A stretch of 35,004 bases of DNA, from NCBI GenBank assembly GCA_031256035.1, contig JAIRRJ010000106.1, forward strand, positions 1 through 35,004. The letters run 5' to 3'. Below the pieces are notes generated by a model. That model had not been told where the DNA came from. It made no database searches and saw nothing but the letters and a program-made list of their open reading frames with translations. Below are positions 22,100 to 30,712 of this stretch, piece after piece (the stretch's first letter is position 1; each line of letters begins with the position of its first letter). The translations under genes and the position numbers were made by a program. Origin of the DNA: Treponema sp. (GTDB lineage: Bacteria > Spirochaetota > Spirochaetia > Treponematales > Breznakiellaceae).

Positions 22100-22429
22100 A
22101 TGCCGGTGAAAAAAATCACAAAGATTGACATTGTAGATTCCCTGTATGAAAAAACAGGGATGAATCGCACTGAAATACGCGGCGCTATTGATCTTTTTTT
22201 CGATGAGATTAAAGAAGCTCTCGTGCGCCGCCAGATAATTGAATTAAGGGGCTTTGGCACTTTTGAAGTCAAGGTGCGAAAAGCCCGCCCCCGCGCGCGC
22301 AATCCCAGAACCGGGGAAAGCATCACCATACGCTCCCACGGCGCCGTGTCATTCCGGTCAGGCCGGGAACTGAAACAGGCTGTCTGGAACATCACTGATG
22401 ACGCCGCGCCGCCGGAAAAGCAATTGTAA
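22100..22429 (+). CDS. HU/IHF-family DNA-binding protein
   Basis: 109 residues, 19 bases after rpsT. It has the full HU/IHF fold: KIDIVDSLYEKTGMNRTEIRGAIDLFFDEIKEAL, RRQIIELRGFGTFEVKVRKA, the DNA-bending arm RPRARNPRTGESI, and a C-terminal helix VSFRSGRELKQAV. The loop proline is in the normal RNPRTG motif. The protein is slightly longer than HU because of an extra N-terminal and C-terminal tail. It should act as a nucleoid protein. The ribosome binding site is weak (GAGAG). Four bases separate it from lnt. Confidence 0.9.
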   Translation: MPVKKITKIDIVDSLYEKTGMNRTEIRGAIDLFFDEIKEALVRRQIIELRGFGTFEVKVRKARPRARNPRTGESITIRSHGAVSFRSGRELKQAVWNITDDAAPPEKQL

Positions 22430-22432
22430 TTA

Positions 22433-24043
22433 ATGGCAAAAAAAATCATTGTCCATCTGGGACTTGTATTATTAGCTTCGGTTCTTTTTGCATGTTCATT
22501 TCCGAATCTACTCTTTGAAAACGGCGTTCCCCTTCTGGCGTGGATTGCGTACATTCCGGTTCTCGCCCTTGTAAGCAGAAACGACATTCTGTCCTGCGCC
22601 GGATGGGGCGCAATATACGGTTACGCAGCCTACGGCCTTTATAACTACTGGCTAAGCGTTTTTCACCCGCTGGCAGGCGTTATCGTGGGCGGCGTTTATC
22701 TTGTTTACATGGCTGTCCTCTTTATCCTGTTGAAACTTGCCGATCTATATTTCCCAAAAAGAGCATACCTTGTTCAATGGCTCATCTGGCTTGCCTATGA
22801 ATACCTGCGCACTACCGGTTTTCTGGCTTACTCATACGGAATTACAGGTTATTCGCAATGGCGCATAATACCACTGATTCAAATTGCGGGCATTACGGGG
22901 GTTTGGGGAGTTTCCGCGCTTGTGCTGTTTCCCTCTTTTTGGCTTGCGCAGGCAGTTAAAGGCTCAAAGCTAAGAGGAATTGGCGGGGCTGTTGTCTCTT
23001 TTTTTAAGAAGGAAAAAATATCTGCGCTTATCTGGGCTGCCGCGCTTGCCGCCGCTCTGATTTACGGCGTTACTACTCAAAAAGATTTTTCTTCCTACCC
23101 AAAAGCGAGGCTTGCCCTTATTCAACACAATACCGATCCCTGGCTGCCGTCTAAAGCCCCTACAGCCTGGCAGACGATGGAAGAATACCGCAGAGACTTG
23201 GCGATTCTCAAACGGCTGTCCGACGAAGCCCTTGCGGATGAACCGGACATGGTTGTATGGCCGGAAACCGCCTTTGTCCCGAGAATCTACTGGCATGAAA
23301 CATACCGGGACGATCAAATGTCATGGATGCTGGTTAAAGAACTGCTGGATTATCTTTCGGGAAAAGATACGCCGTTTCTGATCGGTAATGATGACGCCCG
23401 CAGGGAACCGGCAAAGAATCCCAACCCTTTGGAAAATTTCAGGATTGACTACAATGCGGCGCTCCTCTTTGAAAAGGGAAAAATTACCGCAACTTATCGA
23501 AAACTCCACCTTGTCCCGTTTACAGAATATTTCCCCTATAAAAAACAGCTTCCGTTTATTTACCGGATACTGGAAAAAGCCGACACCCACTTCTGGGAAA
23601 AAGGGAATGAAGCGACAGTGTTCGCCGGCCCCGGATTTACCTTTTCGGTTCCCATCTGTTTTGAAGACACCTTCGGCTATCTGTCCAGAAATTTCGTCCG
23701 CGCCGGCGCTGATGTACTGATTAACCTTTCAAATGACGCATGGTCAAAAAGCCTGCCCGCCCAAAACCAGCACCTTTCAATGGCGGTTTTCCGGGCTGTG
23801 GAAAATTACCGTCCCATGGTACGCTCCACCGCTTCCGGGCAGACCTGCGCCATTGACCCGCGCGGACAAGTAACCGCCATGGCCCTCCCCTTCGCAGAGG
23901 CGTGGATCAATACGGTAATCCCCCTCGTCAAAGGGGAAACCACATACACCCGCTACGGCGATTATCTGGCGCTTGCATTTACAATTGCGGCGAGCGTCCT
24001 GTTGCCATTTGGGATAATTTCAGGTAAAATGAGAAAAAGATGA
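22433..24043 (+). CDS. lnt: Apolipoprotein N-acyltransferase
   Basis: 536 residues. The first half has five to six membrane helices (from VHLGLVLLASVLFACSF), and the second half is a periplasmic nitrilase domain. The catalytic triad is E278 (VWPETAF), K357 (YRKLHLVPFTEYFP) and C409 (PICFEDTFG). VRAGADVLINLSNDAW and RSTASGQTCAIDPRG are also typical. A last helix lies near the C-terminus (LALAFTIAASVLLPFG). The enzyme adds the third acyl chain to lipoproteins, matching the many lipoproteins in this window. Its stop overlaps the next start (ATGA). Confidence 0.93.
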   Translation: MAKKIIVHLGLVLLASVLFACSFPNLLFENGVPLLAWIAYIPVLALVSRNDILSCAGWGAIYGYAAYGLYNYWLSVFHPLAGVIVGGVYLVYMAVLFILLKLADLYFPKRAYLVQWLIWLAYEYLRTTGFLAYSYGITGYSQWRIIPLIQIAGITGVWGVSALVLFPSFWLAQAVKGSKLRGIGGAVVSFFKKEKISALIWAAALAAALIYGVTTQKDFSSYPKARLALIQHNTDPWLPSKAPTAWQTMEEYRRDLAILKRLSDEALADEPDMVVWPETAFVPRIYWHETYRDDQMSWMLVKELLDYLSGKDTPFLIGNDDARREPAKNPNPLENFRIDYNAALLFEKGKITATYRKLHLVPFTEYFPYKKQLPFIYRILEKADTHFWEKGNEATVFAGPGFTFSVPICFEDTFGYLSRNFVRAGADVLINLSNDAWSKSLPAQNQHLSMAVFRAVENYRPMVRSTASGQTCAIDPRGQVTAMALPFAEAWINTVIPLVKGETTYTRYGDYLALAFTIAASVLLPFGIISGKMRKR

Positions 24044-24732
24044 ACGCCCATAAAAAAATCCTTATAGCCGATGACGAAGAAATAAACCTCGATTTTTTCG
24101 AGGTAATGCTTTCTAAACTGGGCTATGTGGTTGAAAAAGCCGCCGATGGCCTTCAGGCGCTTGAAAAAGTAAAAAAATTCCTTCCCGATTTGATAATATT
24201 GGACAATATCATGCCGAGGATGTCCGGCTGGGAAGTTACCAAAACCCTGAAAAAAGACGCTAAATTCAAAAATATTCCCATCGTCATGCTTACCGCATTG
24301 GACGATGTAAAGGACAAGGTGGCAGGTTTTGAAGCGGGGGTAGATGATTACATTACCAAACCGTTTAATTTTTCCGAGGTTCTGGCGCGGATAAACGCGG
24401 TTTTGCGTAACCGCGAACTGTTTACACAAATTGCCGTGCGTGAAAACCGCCTGCGCCTTGCCGAGGAACTTAACAAAGATTTAAAGGAAAAAATTTCCGC
24501 CTTTGCCGGCAGCATTGATGATCTTGACAAGGTAATTTCCAAAAGTCTAAGCGATAATCTGAAAAAACCTGTAAATGAAAAAATTCAAGCCTTGCGCAAG
24601 CACATTGCAGCCATTGACGCAAGGATTGAAAAAACCATGAATGAGTGGGATAATCTAAAGAAAGATGAAATAGGGCTTTCAATCCTGGAAAGCCAGATAC
24701 GGAAATTTTTACATCAGGAGCAGGCGGAGTAA
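24040..24732 (+). CDS. Receiver-domain response regulator with coiled-coil C-terminus
   Basis: 230 residues. The receiver domain (1-125) has D11/D12, phosphoacceptor D55 (LIILDNIMP), T85 and K107 (ITKPF). The remainder (about 128-230) is highly charged and helical (LRLAEELNKDLKEKISAFAGS, KIQALRKHIAAIDARIEKTMNEWDNL) and carries no known DNA-binding or enzyme domain. It probably works through protein contacts. Translational coupling to lnt and a 2-base gap to the bactofilin gene suggest a role linked to the envelope or cytoskeleton. Confidence 0.88.
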   Translation: MNAHKKILIADDEEINLDFFEVMLSKLGYVVEKAADGLQALEKVKKFLPDLIILDNIMPRMSGWEVTKTLKKDAKFKNIPIVMLTALDDVKDKVAGFEAGVDDYITKPFNFSEVLARINAVLRNRELFTQIAVRENRLRLAEELNKDLKEKISAFAGSIDDLDKVISKSLSDNLKKPVNEKIQALRKHIAAIDARIEKTMNEWDNLKKDEIGLSILESQIRKFLHQEQAE

Positions 24733-24734
24733 GG

Positions 24735-25160
24735 ATGCCCGGACGCGAAGGAAAAAAGAAAAATACCGATATAGTGGTTTTGGGCAAAACTACCACTTTT
24801 TCAGGAACAATAAAATTTGAAAGAACCCTGAAGATTCAGGGGAGTTTTAAGGGAACCATAGAAGCCTCCGGCGCCCTTATAGTTGATAAAGACGCCGTAG
24901 TCGAAGCCGATCACATAACGGTAAGTTCCCTCACGGTTTACGGCAGCGTTACAGGCGCGGTACAGGCTTTTGACAAAGTCGATATGATGAGCGGCGCAAA
25001 AGTCCACGGAGACGTATGCGCTGCCAGACTGCGCATTGCGGACGGCGTTCTTTTTGAAGGACAATGCAGAATGACCGGAGTGGACAAAGAAGTAGAAATT
25101 TTTTCGCGGGCAATAGAAGAGATAAAAACGGATTTACAGCGGCCAAATGCAAGAATGTGA
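24735..25160 (+). CDS. Bactofilin-family cytoskeletal protein
   Basis: 141 residues. A basic N-terminus (MPGREGKKKN) precedes a beta-helix with bactofilin (DUF583/PF04519) repeats: VLGKTTTFSGTIKFERTLKIQGSF, GTIEASGALIVDKDAVVEADHITV, LTVYGSVTGAV, AKVHGDVCAARLRIADGVLFEGQC. Bactofilins self-assemble into filaments and act in cell shape and peptidoglycan control; spirochete members influence cell helicity or motility (family knowledge). The last 14 bases overlap the cinA-type gene. Confidence 0.92.
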   Translation: MPGREGKKKNTDIVVLGKTTTFSGTIKFERTLKIQGSFKGTIEASGALIVDKDAVVEADHITVSSLTVYGSVTGAVQAFDKVDMMSGAKVHGDVCAARLRIADGVLFEGQCRMTGVDKEVEIFSRAIEEIKTDLQRPNARM

Positions 25161-25644
25161 CTTATTTTCAAACGCCGAAAAAGCGGCGGATGCCATATTA
25201 AAAAAAATAACCGCGGCAGGCCTAAAGCTTGCCCTTGCGGAGTCCTGCACAGCGGGACTTGGTTCGGCTTTATTGGCGGGTATTCCGGGCGCTTCATCGG
25301 CGCTGTGGGGTTCTTATGTGTGCTATACAAAAGAGGCGAAGATTTCAATGCTGGGCATTGAACGCGAAAAAATTATAACTTACGATCTTGTAAGTTCCGA
25401 AACAGCGTCCCTTATGGTAAACGGCGCGCTGCTTAAAAGCGGGGCGGATATAGCGGCGGCGGTAACCGGTCTTGCGGGACCTGACAGCGATGGCGGGAAA
25501 TCGCCGGTGGGAACTGTCTGGGTTGCGGCAGCCCGGAAGGACGGAGTATCAAAAATACGGGAATTTCATTTCAAAGGTTCAAGAAATGAGATTCGCATTC
25601 AGGCGGTAATTGCGGTATTTGAATGTATAAATGCCTTGACATAA
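25147..25644 (+). CDS. Stand-alone CinA C-terminal domain (nicotinamide-nucleotide amidohydrolase, PncC-like)
   Basis: 165 residues. Motifs of the CinA C-terminal/PncC family are intact: LALAESCTAGLGSALLAGIPGASS, GSYVCYTKEAK, AAAVTGLAGPDSDGG, PVGTVWVAA and the late GSRNEIRIQAV. The enzyme hydrolyses nicotinamide mononucleotide to nicotinate mononucleotide and ammonia, part of pyridine nucleotide salvage. The N-terminal MoCF-like domain of full-length CinA is absent, as in E. coli PncC. It overlaps the bactofilin gene, and its 3' end holds the rho promoter -35. Confidence 0.9.
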   Translation: MQECDLFSNAEKAADAILKKITAAGLKLALAESCTAGLGSALLAGIPGASSALWGSYVCYTKEAKISMLGIEREKIITYDLVSSETASLMVNGALLKSGADIAAAVTGLAGPDSDGGKSPVGTVWVAAARKDGVSKIREFHFKGSRNEIRIQAVIAVFECINALT

Positions 25645-25736
25645 AACGAAAAAAATATTATATGTGGAGTATCCTTTCGATAAGAATTAATTATAGATAA
25701 CATTCAAGCAAAAAATCCCGGCGTTTTTGTCCGGGA
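25636..25736 (+). promoter_or_regulatory. rho promoter and leader stem-loop
   Basis: TTGACA (25636-25641), inside the end of the CinA-like gene, and TATATG (25659-25664) are 17 bases apart. The transcript would carry a leader of about 90 bases containing TCCCGG-(9)-CCGGGA (25716-25736), a stem 23 bases before the rho ATG. A leader is expected because rho is commonly autoregulated by attenuation in its 5' region. Confidence 0.55.
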
Positions 25737-25759
25737 AGATAATCCTACAGGTGGTAAAA

Positions 25760-27313
25760 ATGGGAGTTATACGAAGAGGCAGAAGGCCCGAACAAAGAGA
25801 AAACGGAGAAACCGTAAACGGAGAAGAGGAACAATCCCGGGAACCGGATTCCGAAACTGACAATGACGAAAAGTCAGGCCGCGTAGTTGTCCGCGCCAAA
25901 GTAAAAAGACCTGAAAACGATTCCAACACATCCGATTACAACCAGAACGGCGGTTTGCCGTCCCTGCCAAAATTACCTTCCATGCCTGATCTGTACGGCA
26001 AACCCATGCCCCGCAGCGAGCAGGACTCAGGAAAACCGCGGCTTACCATAAACGAACTGATCCGGCTGAATATGATTGACCTGCGGGAACTGGCCGCCTG
26101 TTACAACATTTCTCATGACGACATGGTCGCCCTTAAAAAACAGGAAATTGTTTTTGCCCTCCTGAAAGCCCACACGGAAAGAGGCGGCATCATTTACGCC
26201 TACGGCTCTCTGGAAATACTGCCGGACAGTTACGGCTTCTTACGCAGCCCTCAGAATTCATATCTTCCCGGCCCCGACGACATTTACATCAGCCCAAGCC
26301 AAATCCGGCTTTTCGCGCTTAAAACAGGCGACACTGTTTACGGGCAGATTCGCAGCCCCAAAGAAGGCGAGCGTTTCTTCGCCATGCTTCGGGTAGAAAC
26401 GGTAAACTACGATGATCCTACGGTGGCTCAAACCCGCATCCCCTTCGACAACCTTACCGCCCTTTACCCTAACCGAAAACTGGATTTGGAAACTTCTACC
26501 GAAGGTGTAAGCGAGAGGGTCATCAACCTGTTCTGCCCCATCGGAAAAGGCCAGCGGGCGCTGATCGTGGCTCCTCCCAGAACCGGTAAAACAATAATGA
26601 TGCAGAAGATTGCCAACGCCATCACCAGAAATCACCCCGAAGTTTACCTTATTGTCCTTTTGATTGATGAGCGTCCCGAAGAAGTAACCGACATGGAACG
26701 GACAGTGCGCGCGGAGGTAATTTCATCAACCTTTGACGAGCAGGCGACCCGCCATGTGCAGGTTACCGAGATGGTGCTGGAAAAAGCGAGACGCCTTGTG
26801 GAACACAAAAGGGATGTGGTGATTCTCCTTGATTCGATCACAAGGCTTGCGCGCGCCTATAACCAGACTGTCCCGACATCAGGGAAGATTCTTTCAGGCG
26901 GCGTCGATTCAAACGCCCTGCATAAACCCAAGCGCTTTTTCGGAGCGGCGCGTAATATCGAAGAAGGCGGAAGCCTTACGATCATTTCTACCGCGCTCGT
27001 GGAAACCGGCAGCCGCATGGACGAAGTAATTTTTGAAGAGTTCAAAGGCACCGGCAACATGGAAATCAACCTTGACAGGCGCATTTCCGACCGCCGCCTG
27101 TTCCCGGCTATCAATATCAAGAAGTCAGGCACCAGGAAAGAAGAACTCCTGCTTACCGATGATGAACTCCAGAAAATGTGGATTTTGCGCAAAGTTATAA
27201 ATCCCATGGACGACATCGAAATTATCGAATTGCTGGTTGACAGAATGAAGAAAAGCAAGAATAATGAGGCATTCCTGAGATCCATGAATACCGGCACCGC
27301 CGGCATGGATTAG
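25760..27313 (+). CDS. rho: Transcription termination factor Rho with extended N-terminus
   Basis: 517 residues from the ATG behind ACAGGTGG; a TTG in frame upstream lies in the leader stem and is unlikely. Residues 1-90 are a charged, low-complexity extension ([20 protein letters not shown]). The Rho N-domain ([21 protein letters not shown]), the RNA-binding fold ([23 protein letters not shown]) and the RecA-like motor follow. Walker A is APPRTGKT with K277, and [27 protein letters not shown] and the R-loop [10 protein letters not shown] are present. It is about 98 residues longer than E. coli Rho (419), the difference lying mostly before the N-domain. The rho-rpmE order is common in bacteria. 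Confidence 0.95.
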   Translation: MGVIRRGRRPEQRENGETVNGEEEQSREPDSETDNDEKSGRVVVRAKVKRPENDSNTSDYNQNGGLPSLPKLPSMPDLYGKPMPRSEQDSGKPRLTINELIRLNMIDLRELAACYNISHDDMVALKKQEIVFALLKAHTERGGIIYAYGSLEILPDSYGFLRSPQNSYLPGPDDIYISPSQIRLFALKTGDTVYGQIRSPKEGERFFAMLRVETVNYDDPTVAQTRIPFDNLTALYPNRKLDLETSTEGVSERVINLFCPIGKGQRALIVAPPRTGKTIMMQKIANAITRNHPEVYLIVLLIDERPEEVTDMERTVRAEVISSTFDEQATRHVQVTEMVLEKARRLVEHKRDVVILLDSITRLARAYNQTVPTSGKILSGGVDSNALHKPKRFFGAARNIEEGGSLTIISTALVETGSRMDEVIFEEFKGTGNMEINLDRRISDRRLFPAINIKKSGTRKEELLLTDDELQKMWILRKVINPMDDIEIIELLVDRMKKSKNNEAFLRSMNTGTAGMD

Positions 27314-27358
27314 TCCTTAAACCCCGAGGGGAGTTGGACAAATATTTGGAGGATTTAT

Positions 27359-27562
27359 ATGAAAAGCGGCATTCATCCCAAGTACGAGATGACAAAAATA
27401 AGCTGTGCCTGCGGGAATGTAATTGAAACCCGTTCCACCATCAAGAACATCAAGATTGAAATTTGTTCCGCCTGCCATCCGTTCTTTACCGGCAAACAAA
27501 AGCTGGTAGATACCGCAGGGCGCATAGAGCGCTTCCGCAAGAAGTACAATATCAAAGAGTAA
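27359..27562 (+). CDS. rpmE: Ribosomal protein bL31 (zinc-binding type)
   Basis: 67 residues with a GGAGG ribosome binding site. The C+ form keeps C16, C18, C36 and C39 ([19 protein letters not shown]) for one zinc ion. Typical start [16 protein letters not shown] and ending [13 protein letters not shown]. It bridges the ribosomal subunits at the central protuberance. It probably belongs to the rho transcript. Confidence 0.95.
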   Translation: MKSGIHPKYEMTKISCACGNVIETRSTIKNIKIEICSACHPFFTGKQKLVDTAGRIERFRKKYNIKE

Positions 27563-27588
27563 TAATAAAACTCGCAGGTGATTTCCGT

Positions 27589-29307
27589 ATGAGCACGCCG
27601 CTCAAAAACTTGAGCCCCGTCATTTATGCAGCGGCGATGGTGCTGATGATATTCTATGTGTGGAATGAGCAAAATATCATACGCAGGAGCGGAAGCGGCC
27701 CCTTATATCATAACCTGATGGACGGTCCTGTCTGGATCAGGCGGGGCTTTGAGCCTGCAGAACTCAACACAATTCCAACAAATTGGGCGCTTTTTGAATC
27801 AAGGCCGTTACGGATCAAGGACGCCCCTTTTTCAGACATTCCAAAACGCAGGTTTCTTTCACCTTTTGGGAACGCGGCACAGGAATTCACCATCATTTTT
27901 CCGGTAGAAATGGACAGCGAGGCAATGGCTTTTTTGGCCTCCCGCCCGGTACTTCCCGGATTGTATTTTGCCGCAATTGGTGAAAACTGGGAAGTCTATT
28001 TCAACGGAACCCTTGTCCGCTCGCACATGCACCTCGACGATAAAGGACAAATTATTGAACGCCGCAGATGGCGGTATGTATATTTCCCGATGGACAGCTC
28101 TCTCATAGTTCCCGGAACCAATATCCTTGCCATTCGGATCATCGGAGACCCCGCTCACCTTTATACCGGGCTGGCTCATAAGCCCCATTATCTGGACGAT
28201 TATCATTTCATTGAAAGCCGGCACCGGAATATACTTTATTTGATCCTTTGCGCCTTCTTCGGCTTAACCTGCATCGTATATCTTATGATCTTCCTGACAA
28301 ACAGAAAAAAAAGCGAACTGTTTAATCTCTACTTCAGCATTTTCTCCATGATGCTCTTCATTTTTACAATCGCCAACCACAGCATAATTAACGCCCTTAT
28401 TCCCAATTCGGACATTACCTTCCGCCTTAGAAACTGTAGTCTGAGTCTGTCGATTCCCATGTTCGGAATGTTCTTTGAATCCATGGTGAGGGGAAGGCTG
28501 ACAAGGGTAACAAAGGGCTATTTTGTTTTTACCGTAATCACCCAATCGACCACGCTTTTTTTCGCCCCGCCGTACAATGATGATTTTGGGATAATATGGT
28601 ATGGTTTTCTTTTTATCTATTTTTCCTATCTTGTCTTTTATGATATTATCTATTTCTATTTTCGGGACAAAAAGAGGCCGCCGTTTGACACGCCCATCGT
28701 TAATATCTGCGAACCCGCACCGAAGCCCAGAGGGGCTGAGGTTCCCCTCTGCATCGGCGCCATGATAATCTATATCTGCGGGATTTACGAAATTCTGGAC
28801 GCTTTGTTTTTCAATAACTCTTACATGCTTTTTATTTACTCAACATGCGCGGTTCAAATCGGAATGACTATTACCCTGTACAACCGCTTCAGGGGAATGT
28901 ACAGACAGCTTGAAACAACGGTTATCGAGCGCAACCAATTATTGGCGCAAATCAAAACATCGTTAAGCCTGACAGCGGTAGTTCCCAAATCGCTGGCAAA
29001 AGGCTCCCTCTCATTTGACATCATCGCCGGACGGGCGTTTATTAACTCCAACGGCGACAGCAATGGTTTAACAAACCTGGATTTGCTTTTGACACCCAAG
29101 GAATTTGCCGTTCTGCTCCTGTTGGCTCAAAATGAAGGTGAAACAGTGAGCGCGGAAACAATCTATGAAAATATATGGAAACAGCCGTTAAGGGATGATA
29201 AAAACACCCTTAAAAAAACTGTTTCCACAATGAGGAAAAAGATTGAGCCGTCCGGCTATACAATCGCCGTTGTACGTGAACAAGGCTATGTTTTCGAGCG
29301 TATTTAA
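27589..29307 (+). CDS. 7TMR-DISM membrane sensor fused to OmpR-type DNA-binding domain
   Basis: 572 residues from ATG 27589 (GCAGGTG upstream). TM1 (VIYAAAMVLMIFYVWNEQN), a periplasmic beta-sandwich (NWEVYFNGTLVRSHMH, GTNILAIRIIGDPAH) and a 7TM block are clearly homologous to the hybrid kinase at 16683-19889, including FYxWNExNIIRRxGSGPLY and IGENWEVYxNGxLVR. Instead of a kinase it ends, after a short coiled coil, in a winged helix of the Trans_reg_C type (LTPKEFAVLLLLAQNEGETV, NTLKKTVSTMRKKIE, VVREQGYVF; about 487-572). It should bind DNA while anchored in the membrane, a ToxR-like principle with reversed domain order. Candidate target: the inverted repeat before the next gene. Confidence 0.88.
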   Translation: MSTPLKNLSPVIYAAAMVLMIFYVWNEQNIIRRSGSGPLYHNLMDGPVWIRRGFEPAELNTIPTNWALFESRPLRIKDAPFSDIPKRRFLSPFGNAAQEFTIIFPVEMDSEAMAFLASRPVLPGLYFAAIGENWEVYFNGTLVRSHMHLDDKGQIIERRRWRYVYFPMDSSLIVPGTNILAIRIIGDPAHLYTGLAHKPHYLDDYHFIESRHRNILYLILCAFFGLTCIVYLMIFLTNRKKSELFNLYFSIFSMMLFIFTIANHSIINALIPNSDITFRLRNCSLSLSIPMFGMFFESMVRGRLTRVTKGYFVFTVITQSTTLFFAPPYNDDFGIIWYGFLFIYFSYLVFYDIIYFYFRDKKRPPFDTPIVNICEPAPKPRGAEVPLCIGAMIIYICGIYEILDALFFNNSYMLFIYSTCAVQIGMTITLYNRFRGMYRQLETTVIERNQLLAQIKTSLSLTAVVPKSLAKGSLSFDIIAGRAFINSNGDSNGLTNLDLLLTPKEFAVLLLLAQNEGETVSAETIYENIWKQPLRDDKNTLKKTVSTMRKKIEPSGYTIAVVREQGYVFERI

Positions 29308-29442
29308 GGCTTTATGAAAGTTACTTTTTGGTAACCTTCTGTTTTATGTGGTTATATTCTGATATTATTAGTATGTTGCTGAAAAAGCCCAGAATATGTC
29401 CGGCTTCCAGTACATTCCGCTCTTGCGGGCGGATAGACAATC

Positions 29443-29474
29443 GTGATACCCTAATAAAAACAACAAGGTATCAC
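29443..29474 (+). promoter_or_regulatory. Perfect 8-bp inverted repeat before the outer-membrane protein gene
   Basis: GTGATACC (29443-29450) and GGTATCAC (29467-29474) are separated by 16 A/T-rich bases, directly before the AAGGAG site. It could be an operator (arms 24 bp centre to centre) or an RNA stem masking the ribosome binding site. The adjacent gene 29307 encodes a DNA-binding protein. The remaining gap (29308-29442) holds a weak GTTAC...GTAAC hairpin just after that gene's stop. Confidence 0.6.
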
Positions 29475-29490
29475 ATAAGGAGTGTGTTCC

Positions 29491-30027
29491 ATGAAAAAAT
29501 TTCTTGTTATTTTGCTGCTGGTATGCACAGCAGGCGCTGTCTTTGCCAAGGATAAAAAGAATTCGGCGTCGCTGGATCTGTTCCCGCTGTTCAAGGGATT
29601 ACTTGCTTCTGACCCAGACAACGATATCGTCTTTGTATGTTTCGGGTTGAATTATGAGCGGCTCATTGCCCCTAATTTCAGCGCCGTTGGGGGTTTGGAT
29701 TTATATCCCGGTAAAATAGCAAAGAAGGACGGCGACTACTTTTACTTCGGCATGAACGCCGGTTTGCGGTGTTATCCCATGGCAACGTTTGATAAACTAT
29801 TCATCGGCGGTTCTCTTGGTTTTAACCTGCAGGCGATAAACGGAAAAACGAAAGAGGAGAATAACGGCTTTGCGGGACCGACCATTAGCGTAACCGCCGG
29901 TTATAAAATGTTAAATAAAGCAGGCCTCTTTTTTGAGCCGTCCATGTCGTATATACTGTCAAAATCCGGCGAAGATGTAACGCCGCTGGGCTGGCAGGGC
30001 GGTCTGCGGGTTGGGGCTGCGTTCTAA
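29491..30027 (+). CDS. Small outer-membrane beta-barrel protein
   Basis: 178 residues from ATG 29491, with AAGGAG 9 bases upstream. The signal peptide ends AVFA-KDKK. The mature part alternates hydrophobic/aromatic strands: DIVFVCFGLNYERLI, FSAVGGLDLYPG, YFYFGMNAGLRCYP, LFIGGSLGFNLQAI, GPTISVTAGYKML, GLFFEPSMSYIL and a C-terminal WQGGLRVGAAF ending in Phe, as in many outer-membrane barrels. About eight strands are expected. Function unknown; the following two lipoprotein genes may be surface partners. Confidence 0.8.
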   Translation: MKKFLVILLLVCTAGAVFAKDKKNSASLDLFPLFKGLLASDPDNDIVFVCFGLNYERLIAPNFSAVGGLDLYPGKIAKKDGDYFYFGMNAGLRCYPMATFDKLFIGGSLGFNLQAINGKTKEENNGFAGPTISVTAGYKMLNKAGLFFEPSMSYILSKSGEDVTPLGWQGGLRVGAAF

Positions 30028-30042
30028 AGCAGGAGGAAAACA

Positions 30043-30603
30043 ATGAAGAAAACGCTGTTTACGGCATTTCTGATAATAATTGCATTGGCATTGGTTACAT
30101 GCGAAGGCCGCTTTGTTGACCCGGGGCGTGAGGAATACCACGATGGCGGAGGCACCGGCGGAGGCGGAGGCGGAGGTGGAGGCGCTGGAAGCACCAGCGG
30201 CAGACTGACCATTGAAGATATTCCTGCAAAGTACAACGGCAAATGGATAATAGCCCCAGGGATAACGTTAAGTGATGGCACTCTTTTAACCGCCGCTGAA
30301 AGCTTAACTACAAAAGTAACCGGAGCGAAAATTTCCAATGGAAAAGTGGAACTTAAAGTCTGGAAGGTAAGTGAAGATTCCAAATTAGTCAATTTCAATG
30401 GAAGCGGTACTGCAAGCATGCTGACAGTTGCCGTAATGAATCAAGCCTCTATATCAACGGAGGATATAGGAAGCTACAGCTCAATCCTTATGCCATCGTG
30501 GATGCATGCTTCTGGCGTATTCACTTCTGTTAAATTTAATTCCGGTGTTGGCAAAGCAGGCAAAAATGAATTGATGATGTGGGCTGATCCTTCATCATTA
30601 TAA
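30043..30603 (+). CDS. Treponema-type lipoprotein with Gly-rich spacer
   Basis: 186 residues. The signal peptide has a relaxed spirochetal lipobox (LVTC). A tether of nine consecutive Gly plus flanking Gly follows, coded by GGCGGA-type repeats. The domain (GRLTIEDIPAKYNGKWIIAPG...TKVTGAKISNGKVELKVWKV) resembles that of the next lipoprotein (SLTVTNIPSDF...EKITGTKITGTSATLNVWKI). Function unknown. It lies 15 bases after the barrel gene and has an AGGAGG site, so it is probably in the same operon. Confidence 0.8.
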   Translation: MKKTLFTAFLIIIALALVTCEGRFVDPGREEYHDGGGTGGGGGGGGGAGSTSGRLTIEDIPAKYNGKWIIAPGITLSDGTLLTAAESLTTKVTGAKISNGKVELKVWKVSEDSKLVNFNGSGTASMLTVAVMNQASISTEDIGSYSSILMPSWMHASGVFTSVKFNSGVGKAGKNELMMWADPSSL

Positions 30604-30616
30604 CTCAGGCGGAGCA

Positions 30617-30645
30617 TTGACAACACTTAAGTGACGGCGTAAAAT
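30617..30645 (+). promoter_or_regulatory. Sigma-70-type promoter of the second lipoprotein gene
   Basis: TTGACA (30617-30622), 17-base spacer, TAAAAT (30640-30645). The match is near consensus and is followed by a leader of about 60 bases ending in AGGGAGGAT before ATG 30713. Confidence 0.75.
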
Positions 30646-30712
30646 TTTGTATCCAAACGGCTTCGTATGGGGCCGTATATTTTAACAGGATAAATCTTTT
30701 AGGGAGGATTTT

